Below, piece by piece: positions 14,675 through 23,700 of a stretch of 26,022 bases of DNA. Position numbers and translations under genes: made by a program. The number at the start of each line of letters is the position of its first letter. The stretch's first letter is position 1. This stretch comes from CAZIHO01 sp964538875 (GTDB lineage: Bacteria > Pseudomonadota > Gammaproteobacteria > Chromatiales > Chromatiaceae): contig CAZIHO010000042.1 of assembly GCA_964538875.1 (NCBI GenBank), forward strand, positions 1-26,022, in the 5' to 3' direction. The notes beneath the pieces were generated by a model. It ran no database searches. It had not been told where the DNA came from and saw only the letters and a program-made list of their open reading frames with translations.

Positions 14675-17398
14675 ATGCTCCCCGCCCGCTCCAAAATCGC
14701 CAGAAAGCTACTATGGCTGGCGATTTTTAATGCCTGCTTTATCGCGGCGATCGCAACGATTGCCGGTGTCGCCTTCACCCGGGCGGAAATCTTGTCTGCC
14801 GAGATTATCAACCATGAGTTAGCGGCGGTCATCAGCAATGCCTCCATTGGCCGCGAACTATCGGTCGCCTTCATGGACATTGACCTAGTCAGCCGCAGTT
14901 GCGATGGGAATGGCGCACCGGAGGACCTCAGCCAGCGCCTTGCGGCGTCCATCACGGAGCTGTCCCGGAAAACCCAAGATGAGGAATTGGGGGTCCATAC
15001 CAGCCTTCTGGGCGCCACCATCCCCCGGCTCATCGATGCCTGTGGCCAAATCACCGGCACGCTTTCCAATCTCAGGCGTATCGACCGGCAATTGCAAGTT
15101 CATTTGGAGGATGTGGAAAACCGGGTTGGCCGTGCATTGATCGACCAGACCCTGGCCGGCAAGGCCACCGACCACCTGGATCAGGTAATGACACTCATTA
15201 CCGGCTATCGTGAAACCCTGCTGCTCATCGCCAGGCAGGTCGCGGAACACAGCTCGGACCACCGGCTCGACCAGACCCATGTCGAGGTCATTCTAGCCAG
15301 CATTGATGATCTGACCTTGCGGCTACAGACCCTGACCGCCTCGACGCCGGAAATCGCTGCCATCGCCAACCAATTGATTCGGCTGGCCACCGGCTACCGG
15401 GAGGAGGTCGTCCATTTTGGCGACGCGGATCGCCAATTGAAGGAGGCCCTGGACAGGAGCCATGGCGCCAAGCAAAGGGTACTCGCCAACCTGAGCCGGC
15501 TGGATCAGGAGTATTCCCAGCGTGCGGACGCTATTAGGGCGGAACTCCAGAACACGGTCCGCGCCTCCGGCGAACAGGTGTTCTGGCTTGCGGGGCTGGT
15601 TAGCCTGCTGTCATTGGCGACTATGGGGTGGATCGTCCGCCGCAGCATCAAGCAACCGCTGCATCAGGTGATTCAACTGATTGATGCTATTCGCCTTGGC
15701 CAGGGGTTCAGGTCTCTGGTCAGCCCCCGGAATGATGAGTGGGGGGCCATAGCCTCTGCACTGTCCAATATGGCGGAGGAACTCGCCAGGTCCCAGGATT
15801 TGCTGAAAAATATCGTCGATAATATTCCTAACATGATCTTTCTAAAGCGTGCCGGTGATTTGCGCTTCGTTTTATTGAACAGGGCCGGTGAGCAGTTGCT
15901 TGGCTATGCCAAGTCCGATTTGATCGGCAAGAATGACTATGACTTTTTTCCCAAAGAGCAAGCGGATTTTTTTACGGGCCGGGATCGTGAGGTATTACAA
16001 TCTGAAAAGGTTCTAAATATTCAAACGGAATCCATCGATACACGCCAGCTTGGCAAACGGTTCCTGCATACCAAAAAACTGGCGTTGCGGGATAGCCAGG
16101 GCAAGCCGGAATTTCTGCTGGGCATTTCGGAGGACATCACCGAAGCCAAGCACAACGCGGACGAGCTTGATCGTTACCGGCATCACCTCGAAGCCCTGGT
16201 GGACGAGCGGACCATGGCCCTGTCCATCGCCAAGGAGGCGGCCGAAGCGGCCAACCGCGCCAAGAGCACCTTCCTCGCCAACATGAGCCACGAGTTGCGG
16301 ACGCCGATGAATGCCATCATGGGCATGACCGGGATCGCGCTGCGCAACGCCACCGATGCCAGACTGGTCGATCAACTGACCAAGGTTAGCCGGGCCTCCC
16401 AGCACCTGCTGGCGGTCATCAACGACATCCTGGATATCTCCAAGATCGAAGCGGAGCGCCTGACCCTGGAGCAGGTTCGTTTTAATTTCCGCCGGGTGCT
16501 GGACAACATCATGGGCCTTGTGGGAGATAAGCTTGCTGAAAAGGATCTGCAATTGTTGGTCCAGATGGCGCCAGAGGTGGCCGGCCTCCCGCTGCTGGGC
16601 GATCCCCAGCGTCTGGGCCAGATCCTGCTCAACCTGATCGGCAATGCCATCCGTTTCACAGACCGGGGTTCGATCACCCTGCTCATCCAAGTGGCCGAAG
16701 ACCGGCCGGACCAGGCGCTATTCCGCATTGAAGTGCGGGACACCGGCATCGGCATCAGCGCCGGGGATCAGAAGCGCCTCTTTACCGCCTTCGAGCAAGC
16801 GGACGGTTCCATGACACGCAAGTACGGCGGCACCGGGCTGGGGCTGGCAATCAGCAAGCGTCTAGCCGCGATGATGGGCGGTGACATGGGGGTGGTGAGC
16901 GAACTGGGCCAGGGCAGCAGTTTCTGGTTCACGGTACGGCTTGGCAAGTCCGGCCCAAGCGCCGGACAGGAGTTGGAACAAGGGGCCAGTAGCGCTGAAG
17001 CACAATTGAAGGCCCGCTTCGCGGGCGCCCGAATCCTCTTGGTGGAGGACGAACCGGTCAATCAGGAAGTTTCCCAAGGGCTCCTGGAAGAGGCCGGTCT
17101 CAGGGTCGATCTGGCCGAGGATGGCGCCGTGGCCGTCGAGTTAGCGCAATGCACTCGATACGATCTAATCCTGATGGATATGCAAATGCCCAGGATGAAT
17201 GGCCTGGAGGCCACCCGGCTAGTGCGCCGGCTACCCGGTTGCGCACATCTCCCGATCCTGGCCATGACCGCCAACGCCTTCAACGAGGACCGGCAACTGT
17301 GCCTGGACGCCGGAATGAACGACCATATTGGCAAGCCGGTGGTGCCGGAACGGCTGTATGGCACCTTGCTGAAGTGGCTGGATCCCACCAGCCATTGA
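14675..17398 (+). CDS. membrane hybrid histidine kinase (PAS-HisKA-HATPase-REC), partner of the upstream binding protein
   Basis: Protein of 907 residues. TM1 spans about 12-34, a mainly helical periplasmic region 35-301 has two cysteines (76, 123), and TM2 about 302-322. A HAMP-like linker (about 323-372) and a PAS domain (about 373-495) with GKNDYDFFPKEQADFF follow. Then come a coiled segment, HisKA with H539 in NMSHELRTPMNAI, HATPase_c with N667, DTGIG and GGTGLGLAI, and a receiver with D835 and K887. It has no output domain and no Hpt. The helical periplasmic part resembles TorS-like four-helix sensors that contact a binding protein (inference from layout). It follows the binding-protein gene by 16 bp, so they form one operon. 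ATG 14675 has no clear ribosome site; coupling is likely. Confidence 0.95.
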   Translation: MLPARSKIARKLLWLAIFNACFIAAIATIAGVAFTRAEILSAEIINHELAAVISNASIGRELSVAFMDIDLVSRSCDGNGAPEDLSQRLAASITELSRKTQDEELGVHTSLLGATIPRLIDACGQITGTLSNLRRIDRQLQVHLEDVENRVGRALIDQTLAGKATDHLDQVMTLITGYRETLLLIARQVAEHSSDHRLDQTHVEVILASIDDLTLRLQTLTASTPEIAAIANQLIRLATGYREEVVHFGDADRQLKEALDRSHGAKQRVLANLSRLDQEYSQRADAIRAELQNTVRASGEQVFWLAGLVSLLSLATMGWIVRRSIKQPLHQVIQLIDAIRLGQGFRSLVSPRNDEWGAIASALSNMAEELARSQDLLKNIVDNIPNMIFLKRAGDLRFVLLNRAGEQLLGYAKSDLIGKNDYDFFPKEQADFFTGRDREVLQSEKVLNIQTESIDTRQLGKRFLHTKKLALRDSQGKPEFLLGISEDITEAKHNADELDRYRHHLEALVDERTMALSIAKEAAEAANRAKSTFLANMSHELRTPMNAIMGMTGIALRNATDARLVDQLTKVSRASQHLLAVINDILDISKIEAERLTLEQVRFNFRRVLDNIMGLVGDKLAEKDLQLLVQMAPEVAGLPLLGDPQRLGQILLNLIGNAIRFTDRGSITLLIQVAEDRPDQALFRIEVRDTGIGISAGDQKRLFTAFEQADGSMTRKYGGTGLGLAISKRLAAMMGGDMGVVSELGQGSSFWFTVRLGKSGPSAGQELEQGASSAEAQLKARFAGARILLVEDEPVNQEVSQGLLEEAGLRVDLAEDGAVAVELAQCTRYDLILMDMQMPRMNGLEATRLVRRLPGCAHLPILAMTANAFNEDRQLCLDAGMNDHIGKPVVPERLYGTLLKWLDPTSH

Positions 17399-17406
17399 GG
17401 TGCCGC

Positions 17407-17460
17407 AACCGGCTTCGCCGGGTGGCGGGCGGCTCGCTCCCCGGTTTGGTCTGATTTTTT
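17407..17460 (+). terminator. possible terminator after the 907-residue kinase
   Basis: A small hairpin CCGGC-TTC-GCCGG (17409-17421), and an alternative long-range pairing AACCGG (17407-17412) with CCGGTT (17441-17446), precede a run of six T at 17455-17460. The T run is not directly adjacent to the stem, so this is only a candidate. Confidence 0.3.
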
Positions 17461-17483
17461 ACTTATTTTCGCCAGAAAAAATC
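17453..17483. repeat. AT-rich inverted repeat
   Basis: GATTTTTT (17453-17460) and AAAAAATC (17476-17483) are separated by 15 bp in otherwise GC-rich DNA. It could contribute to bidirectional termination or be a protein-binding site. Confidence 0.4.
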
Positions 17484-17925
17484 CCAGGCACCACCAGGCC
17501 GGCCGCAAGTCCCGGTGGCCACCAGGGTGCGGTTCCCGGCTTGGGTGTGGGCGGCGGGGGCCCGCTCCGGCTAGCGGAGCCTTTGCTGTGGTTGGCAGGT
17601 CGAGGCCCTATGGAATCGGCTGATTTAAGTGGAAAACCACGGCGATCGAGGGCTAATCCGGAGCCCTGGCGCATCCACCAGGGCGCGGCCGGACGGTTCA
17701 CGGCTGGCTGATGATTGCCGGCCCGCCTCGCTGGGACTGGGTCCTGGTCACTAATGAATCCAACATCTGTGCCGATATGACAACTAGCCAGGCACCCAGC
17801 TAGGAACGAACTGTCTTCGTAAGCAGATCCGCTGGCGCGGGCCGCCACCGCGAGCTAGGACCGGAGGCGTTGACCAACCTGGCCCAACAGCGGGAGCCTG
17901 CGTCCATCATCGAGACCGCACTGCC

Positions 17926-19608
17926 ATGACCCTGTCCGCCATCACTGACCAGGAAGCCTGCGACACGGCCGGGCTTCGCGCCAGCATCCGCCTCCCCTTG
18001 GGTGGGACGCTACTGCTGTTAGCGGCTCTGACCCTGCTCGGCTTCTACCGGTACGGGCAGGAGGTGATTGACCGCAAGGTCATGGTGCAGGCCGGCAATG
18101 TGGAGCGGTTGTTCCGCCAGAATTGGCAGCGGGATGCGGAGCTATTCCGGGACCAGATCGACTTTTTGCAGCGGGACCCCCAAATCCGCGCCGCCTTTGC
18201 CGCCCGGGACCGGACCGAACTATTGAGCCGTACCGAAGCTTGGTGGGTCGATCTGCGCGCCAAGTTTCGGGTTACCCACTTCTATTTTCACCTGCCGGAC
18301 AAAACCAACTTTCTGCGGGTGCAGCATCCCCAGCGCTACGGTGACCGGGTCGAGCGCTTTACTCTGAATCAGGCCGCGGAGACTGGCGCGGACGCGGCCG
18401 GCCTGGAACTGGGCACCTTCGGTAGCTTCACGCTGCGGGTCGTTCACCCCTGGCGCGTCAACGGCGAACTCCTGGGATACATCGAGCTGGGCGAGGAGAT
18501 CGAGCACCTGACGCCCTGGCTGAAGCAGACCCTAGGGGTAGAGCTGGTGTTGGTCCTGGAAAAGAAATTCACCACCCGCAGTGGCTGGGAGGAGGGACAA
18601 CGGATGTTTAACCGCCACGAGAGTTGGGATGAGTTGCCCCACTATGTGGTCATCGACCGCACCGAGCACGTCTGGATGCCGGAATTGGAGTCCTTCCTGT
18701 TGGCGGCCGATGCAGGCGAGGCCCGCCAACCCAGCTTCGACGTGCAGTCCGGCCAGCGGCTATTCCGGGTCCGCCAGTTGCCGCTGACCGATGCCAGCCA
18801 GCGGCAAGTCGGCCATATCCTGGTGCTGGTCGACATGGCCGAAGCCCAGGCCTCCCTGGGGCGCTCCTTGGCCTATCTGGCGGGCATCATCTTGCTGGTC
18901 GGCGGTCTGGTGATGGTGTTGTTCTGGGTCTATGTGGGCCGCGTGCAGGCGCGATTCGACCAGTACCTGCAACGGCAGGCCACCCTGGCCCAGGATTGCC
19001 AGCACCGGGAACAGCAATTGCTGGAGCAGCAGGAGCTACTGATCCGGGAGAAACAGTTGTATCAACGGGTCACGGTGGAGGAACAGACCCTGGGGATGCT
19101 GCTGCGCCTGGCGTTGGAACCCACCCGCCTGGAGGTCTTCCTCAGGACAGCGCTGGAGCGGCTGTTCGCGTCCCTGCCTTGGATCCAGCAGATGCCGGAG
19201 GGGGCGGTATTCCTCGTGGACCAGGAGGACGGCGGCGGCCTGCTGCGACTGGCGGCCAGCCATAACTTCGCCCCCGACTTGCAGCGACGCTGTGCCCAGG
19301 TGCCGTTCGGCTCCTGCCTGTGCGGGCGGGCGGCGGCCAGTCGCGAGCCCCTGTTTGCCGCCGGAGTCGATGAGCGCCATGAAACCCACTTCGACGGCAT
19401 GGCCGCCCACGGTCACTATGTGATCCCCCTGCTGCGGGGGGACCGCCTGATTGGCGTCTATACCCTCTATATCACCGACGGCACCGCCCGCAATGACCGC
19501 GACGAGGTCTTTTTGCAACGGGTGGGCGAGGTGTTGGCCCTTGGCATCGAACAGCGTCGTAACCCAGCGCCGGTGGCGGCGCGCGCTCCCTGGGAGGCTA
19601 CCCCATGA
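17926..19608 (+). CDS. membrane sensor protein with periplasmic double-Cache domain and cytoplasmic GAF domain, no output domain
   Basis: Protein of 560 residues. TM1 spans about 22-40. A periplasmic region (about 41-310) resembles dCache_3 (PF14827) sensors, with FYFHLPDKTNFLRVQHP, ERFTL, GSFTLRVVHPW and ELLGYIELGEEI. TM2 (about 316-338), a Gln/Glu-rich coiled coil (340-388) and a GAF domain (about 390-545) with FGSCLCGRAA, where C464 and C466 lie two apart, follow. The protein ends shortly after GAF: no HisKA, GGDEF, EAL or methyl-accepting domain. Such sensors usually feed an output, so it probably works with the kinase two genes downstream (inference). Its TGA overlaps the next ATG (ATGA). 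ATG 17926 has no obvious ribosome site. Confidence 0.88.
   Translation: MTLSAITDQEACDTAGLRASIRLPLGGTLLLLAALTLLGFYRYGQEVIDRKVMVQAGNVERLFRQNWQRDAELFRDQIDFLQRDPQIRAAFAARDRTELLSRTEAWWVDLRAKFRVTHFYFHLPDKTNFLRVQHPQRYGDRVERFTLNQAAETGADAAGLELGTFGSFTLRVVHPWRVNGELLGYIELGEEIEHLTPWLKQTLGVELVLVLEKKFTTRSGWEEGQRMFNRHESWDELPHYVVIDRTEHVWMPELESFLLAADAGEARQPSFDVQSGQRLFRVRQLPLTDASQRQVGHILVLVDMAEAQASLGRSLAYLAGIILLVGGLVMVLFWVYVGRVQARFDQYLQRQATLAQDCQHREQQLLEQQELLIREKQLYQRVTVEEQTLGMLLRLALEPTRLEVFLRTALERLFASLPWIQQMPEGAVFLVDQEDGGGLLRLAASHNFAPDLQRRCAQVPFGSCLCGRAAASREPLFAAGVDERHETHFDGMAAHGHYVIPLLRGDRLIGVYTLYITDGTARNDRDEVFLQRVGEVLALGIEQRRNPAPVAARAPWEATP
19592..19597 (+). promoter_or_regulatory. ribosome binding site inside the preceding gene
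   Basis: GGGAGG seven bases before ATG 19605. It supports the ATGA-overlap start of the lipoprotein gene. Confidence 0.6.
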
Positions 19609-20735
19609 ACCTGAGCAACTGGTTTTGCCAACTATTGGTCTGGACTGCCCTGTGGCTGCTGGCCGCCTGTTCCGCGCCTCCGGAGCCCTTGCCGGTGCTG
19701 CGCCTCGGCTACGCCCCCCATGACCATCATGGACCCCTGTTCGTGGCGGCCATGAATCCCGGCTATTTCCAGGAGCATGGCGGTATTTACCTCAAGGAAA
19801 TCCGTTTTCGAGAGGAATATGAACTGATTGCGGCGGACCGGCCCCTGGCCCGGGTCCTGGTGGAAGCGGGCGTCGGCGGGGAGGAACAAATCCGGCGCCT
19901 GTCCGAAGACCAGTTCGACATCTCCTTCGGGGGTGTGCCGGCGATGCTGGAACTGATCGACCGGGGCCGGCCGGTCCGGATCCTGGCGCCAGTCATGGCC
20001 GAAGGCGCCGCCCTGGTGCTGCCCAATGACGCACCGGCCAACGATTGGGAGGGGTTTCTAGCCCAGGTACGTTCCCGGCAGCAGCCCCTGAAGATCGGCT
20101 ACAAAAGTGCAGTATCGGTCCAGAACCTGATCTTTGAACATGCCCTGCACGAATCAGGCATTTCCTTCTCCAAGGGGCCGGACGATGGCTCGGCCCAGGT
20201 CAGCCTGGTCAACCTGAACGGCGCCAAGCACCTGATTCCCGCCATGGAAAATGGCCTGATCGATGGGTTTGTGGTCATGCAGCCGTTCGTGGCCCTGGCC
20301 CAGGTGAAGGGCAGCGGCAAGCAGGTGGCCCTGCTGCGGGACTTGCCGCCGGAAGGCCATTGGCACGGTTATCCCTGTTGTGCCTTGGCCGCCAATGCCC
20401 AGTTCGTGCAGAACCGGCCCGAGCTAGCGGAAGCCCTGACCATCCTGATGCTGCGGGCTAAGCGCTTCATCACCACCCACCCCGAGCAGAGCGCCCGGCA
20501 GATCGCCCAGTGGCTGGATCTGCCGGCGGCGGTCGAGGCGCATTCTCTGCCCACCATCGACTTCTCAGTGGACCTGAACCCAGCCTGGCACCGGGGCGTC
20601 GATTTCTGGGTCCAGAGCATGATCCAGATGGGGGAACTGAGCGGCAAGGTCCGGGAGGCCAGCCGTGCGGGACGCCTGGAGGCGCTGCTCTACGAGCAGG
20701 GGCTCCATGACCGGGCGGTCAGGCAAGCTCAGTGA
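19605..20735 (+). CDS. SsuA/NMT1-like substrate-binding lipoprotein
   Basis: Protein of 376 residues with a lipoprotein signal peptide: the lipobox LAAC places the lipidated Cys at 22. The mature part has the type II binding fold of NMT1/THI5/SsuA proteins: VLRLGYAPHDHHGPLFVAA, NPGYFQEHG, FDISFGGVPAMLELIDRGRPVRILAPV, LKIGYKSAVSVQNL, and LIPAMENGLIDGFVVMQPFVALA. The family binds small substrates such as sulfonates, nitrate, taurine or thiamine precursors for ABC import, but there is no permease or ATPase gene here. It is fused by 4-bp overlaps to a Cache-GAF sensor upstream and a hybrid kinase downstream, so a sensory role is likely (inference). Ligand unknown. Confidence 0.9.
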   Translation: MNLSNWFCQLLVWTALWLLAACSAPPEPLPVLRLGYAPHDHHGPLFVAAMNPGYFQEHGGIYLKEIRFREEYELIAADRPLARVLVEAGVGGEEQIRRLSEDQFDISFGGVPAMLELIDRGRPVRILAPVMAEGAALVLPNDAPANDWEGFLAQVRSRQQPLKIGYKSAVSVQNLIFEHALHESGISFSKGPDDGSAQVSLVNLNGAKHLIPAMENGLIDGFVVMQPFVALAQVKGSGKQVALLRDLPPEGHWHGYPCCALAANAQFVQNRPELAEALTILMLRAKRFITTHPEQSARQIAQWLDLPAAVEAHSLPTIDFSVDLNPAWHRGVDFWVQSMIQMGELSGKVREASRAGRLEALLYEQGLHDRAVRQAQ

Positions 20736-23700
20736 AACGCATCACTCTATCCAAGAAACTCTTTTTCTATTTCATGGCACTGACCGCCATGACGTTTCTG
20801 ATCGCCACGGCGGTATTCATCGGGTTTCGTAAACTACAGGCCGACAACGAGGCGGTCCTGCTCATCCAGGATCTCCAGGCCAGCCTCAAGACCCTGGACT
20901 CGCTCCGGCCAGAACGGGCGGAACAGGATCACGGCCAATTCGAGGCAGCAATCACCGAGGGGCGCCGGCTCGCCAACCAGGTGATCCGCACCCAGGATGA
21001 TTTGGCGCCCGATCTGACACGGCGTCTGAAACACCTGCTCGCCAGCCTGGGGTATTACCAGGATGCCTGGCAGGATCTGGTGGAGCAGTATGTCCGGGAC
21101 CGGGAGCTGTCCGGGGCCGCCATCGACCTCGCGGAGGCCCTGGCGGATAGTATGCCGGCCGCCCTGCCGGCCGAGGTGCGCCAGTCCATCAACAAGTTGG
21201 GCGCCTTGAGCGCCCACGCCCACCGCGCCCGGGACCTGGCCAAGATCGGCGAGATGAAGCAGATCCTGGGCCAACTCACCGGCCTGAACGGGGACGCGCC
21301 GACCGCCAAGCTGGCCGGCGACCTGGTGCGCAAGGCGGAAGCTGGCTACATCAACCATCTGGCCATTCTGGACCGGGAAAAATTTCTAAGAGATACGGCG
21401 CGGCGCTTCACCCAGATTAGCGATGACACCATCACCGCCATCACCCAGTCGATCCGGGCGGCCGGCGCGCGCATCTTCTGGACCATCGACGCCCTGCTCT
21501 TCGCGTCCCTGGCCCTAAGCCTGTTCCTTTGGTATCGGGGCCGGCAGTATCTGTGCCGCTTTCTGGATCAACAAAACCAGGCCATTGAGGCCATCGGGCA
21601 GGGCGACTACGACTATCCGCTACCCCAGGTCGCGGATGACGAACTCGGCGATCTGGCGCGGTTCATGAAGCGCATGGCGCTGCGCATCAAGGATGGCGAG
21701 ACCTTTTTCACGGACACCCTCAACGACCTGCCCTTTTTCATTTTCGTGTTGGACCTGGAGGGCCGCATCCTGTTTGCCAACAAGCGGGTGCTGCGGGTCG
21801 CCGGCCTGGAACTCGGCGACGTCAAGGAGGCTTCGTTCGCCGATTCCTATTGGGTCGATCACAAGCCCGGCGAGAGCCAGTTGATGGCTGAGCGCATCCG
21901 GCGTTGCGCCGCCGGTGAACGGGTGTCCTGCGAGCTGCAATGGCGCATCGCCGGTGGGGTGCTGATCTGGGTTGAACTCAATCTGCACCCCATTTTCGAT
22001 GAACAGGCCTGGGTGAAATATCTGATCCCGGCGGCGGCGGACATCAGCGCCCGCAAGCGGGACGACCAGGAGCTGGACAATTACCGCCGTCACCTGGAAG
22101 AACTGGTGGCCGAGCGAACCCGGGCCCTCAACGCGGCCCTGACCGATGCCAGGCGCAGCCAGCAGATCGCGGAGACCGCCGCCCAGGCCAAGACCCAGTT
22201 CCTGGCCAATATGAGCCACGAGATCCGCACCCCCATGAACGCCATCATGGGCATGTCCCACCTCGCCCTGCGCACACCGCTGGACCCGGTCCAGCGCAAT
22301 TACATCGAGAAGGTGCACCGGTCCGCCGAGGGGCTGCTCGGCATCCTCAACGATATTCTCGACTTCTCCAAGATCGACTCGGGCAAGCTCAACATGGAGA
22401 TTTCCGAGTTCCGTCTGGATGAGGTCTTGGAACAGCTGACCAGCCTGGTGGGCCTCAAGGCTGAGGCGAAGGGCCTGGAACTGTTGTTTGACATCGGCTC
22501 CGAGGTACCTGAGGCGCTGGCCGGTGACTCCCTGCGCCTGGGGCAGATCCTGGTCAACCTGGCCAACAATGCCGTCAAGTTCACGGAGCCTGGCGGCGAG
22601 GTGCGGGTGACCGCCGCCGTGCAGGAACAGGACGCGGCGACGGTGCTGCTGCACTTTTCGGTTCAGGACACCGGCATCGGCATCAGCGCCGAGCAACAGG
22701 CCAAATTATTCCAGCCTTTCACCCAGGCCGACAGTTCCACCACCCGCCAATACGGGGGCACCGGCCTGGGACTGGCCATTTCAAAACGCCTCACCGAGTT
22801 GATGGGCGGTGACATCTGGGTGGAGAGCGGACCCGGAACCGGCAGCCGCTTCCATTTCACCGTACGCCTCAAACTGGCGCCGCGGCGCCAACCGCCCCGC
22901 CCAACCCTGCCCCCCGAGTTGCAGGGCACCCAGGTCCTGGTGGTGGACGACAACGCCAGCGCCCGGACCCTCATCGCCCAACTGCTGGCCAGGTTCGGAT
23001 TCCAGGTGACCCAGGCCGGCTCGGGCGCCGCCGCCCTCGCCCACCTGGAACAGGCCAGCGGGCCGGCGGCCTTCCGCCTGGTACTGCTGGACCGGCGCCT
23101 GGGCGAGACGGATGGTTTGGAAATCCTGGCGGCCATGCGGGCCAACCCGCTTATCGCCCGGCTGCCGGTTCTGATCCTGACCGGTCCCAACGGCGTCGAA
23201 GCCCAGGACCTGGCGGCGCGGGGCTTGGAACCCGTGGGCATCCTCGCCAAACCCCTGCTGACCGCCCCGCTGCTGCATGGCCTGCTGGGCGCCCTGGGCT
23301 GCCCGGTAGCGGAGGGTCCCGGTGCCCCGGACCGCCAGGCGAACGCCCAGGCCGCCATTGCCCGGTTACGGGGCGCCAAGCTGCTGCTGGTCGAAGATAA
23401 CGAGATCAATCTGGAATTGGCCCTGGCGTTGCTGGTGGACAACGGCTTGCAGGCCGAGGTGGCCCGCAACGGCGCCGAAGCCCTGGCGTTGTTGGAGCGG
23501 CGCCACTATGACGGCGTACTGATGGACTGCCAGATGCCGGTCATGGACGGCTATACCGCCGCCCGCCACATCCGCGCCCAGCCCCGCTTCAAGGACCTGC
23601 CCATCATCGCCCTGACCGCCAACGCCATGGAGGGGGACCGGGCGGCGGTGTTGGCGGCCGGCATGAACGACCATATCGCCAAGCCGATCCAGGTCGATGC

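Larger units (their letters stand above)
17399..17925 (+). other. 527-bp non-coding stretch between two signalling operons
   Basis: No credible gene is seen. It contains a possible terminator complex at 17407-17460, an AT-rich inverted repeat (17453-17483) and GC-rich hairpins at 17564-17580 (GCTCCG/CGGAGC) and 17663-17684 (GCCCTGG/CCAGGGC). The promoter of the downstream operon should be here, but I cannot pick a clear -10/-35 pair. Confidence 0.6.

Noticed and set aside
13669..20735. Two binding proteins as parts of ABC import operons
   Set aside because: No permease or ATPase gene lies next to either; both are directly followed by hybrid kinases.
21620..22696. 358-codon minus-strand open frame opposite the large hybrid kinase
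   Set aside because: Antisense to PAS/HisKA motifs that are fully conserved on the plus strand; the product has no recognisable features.
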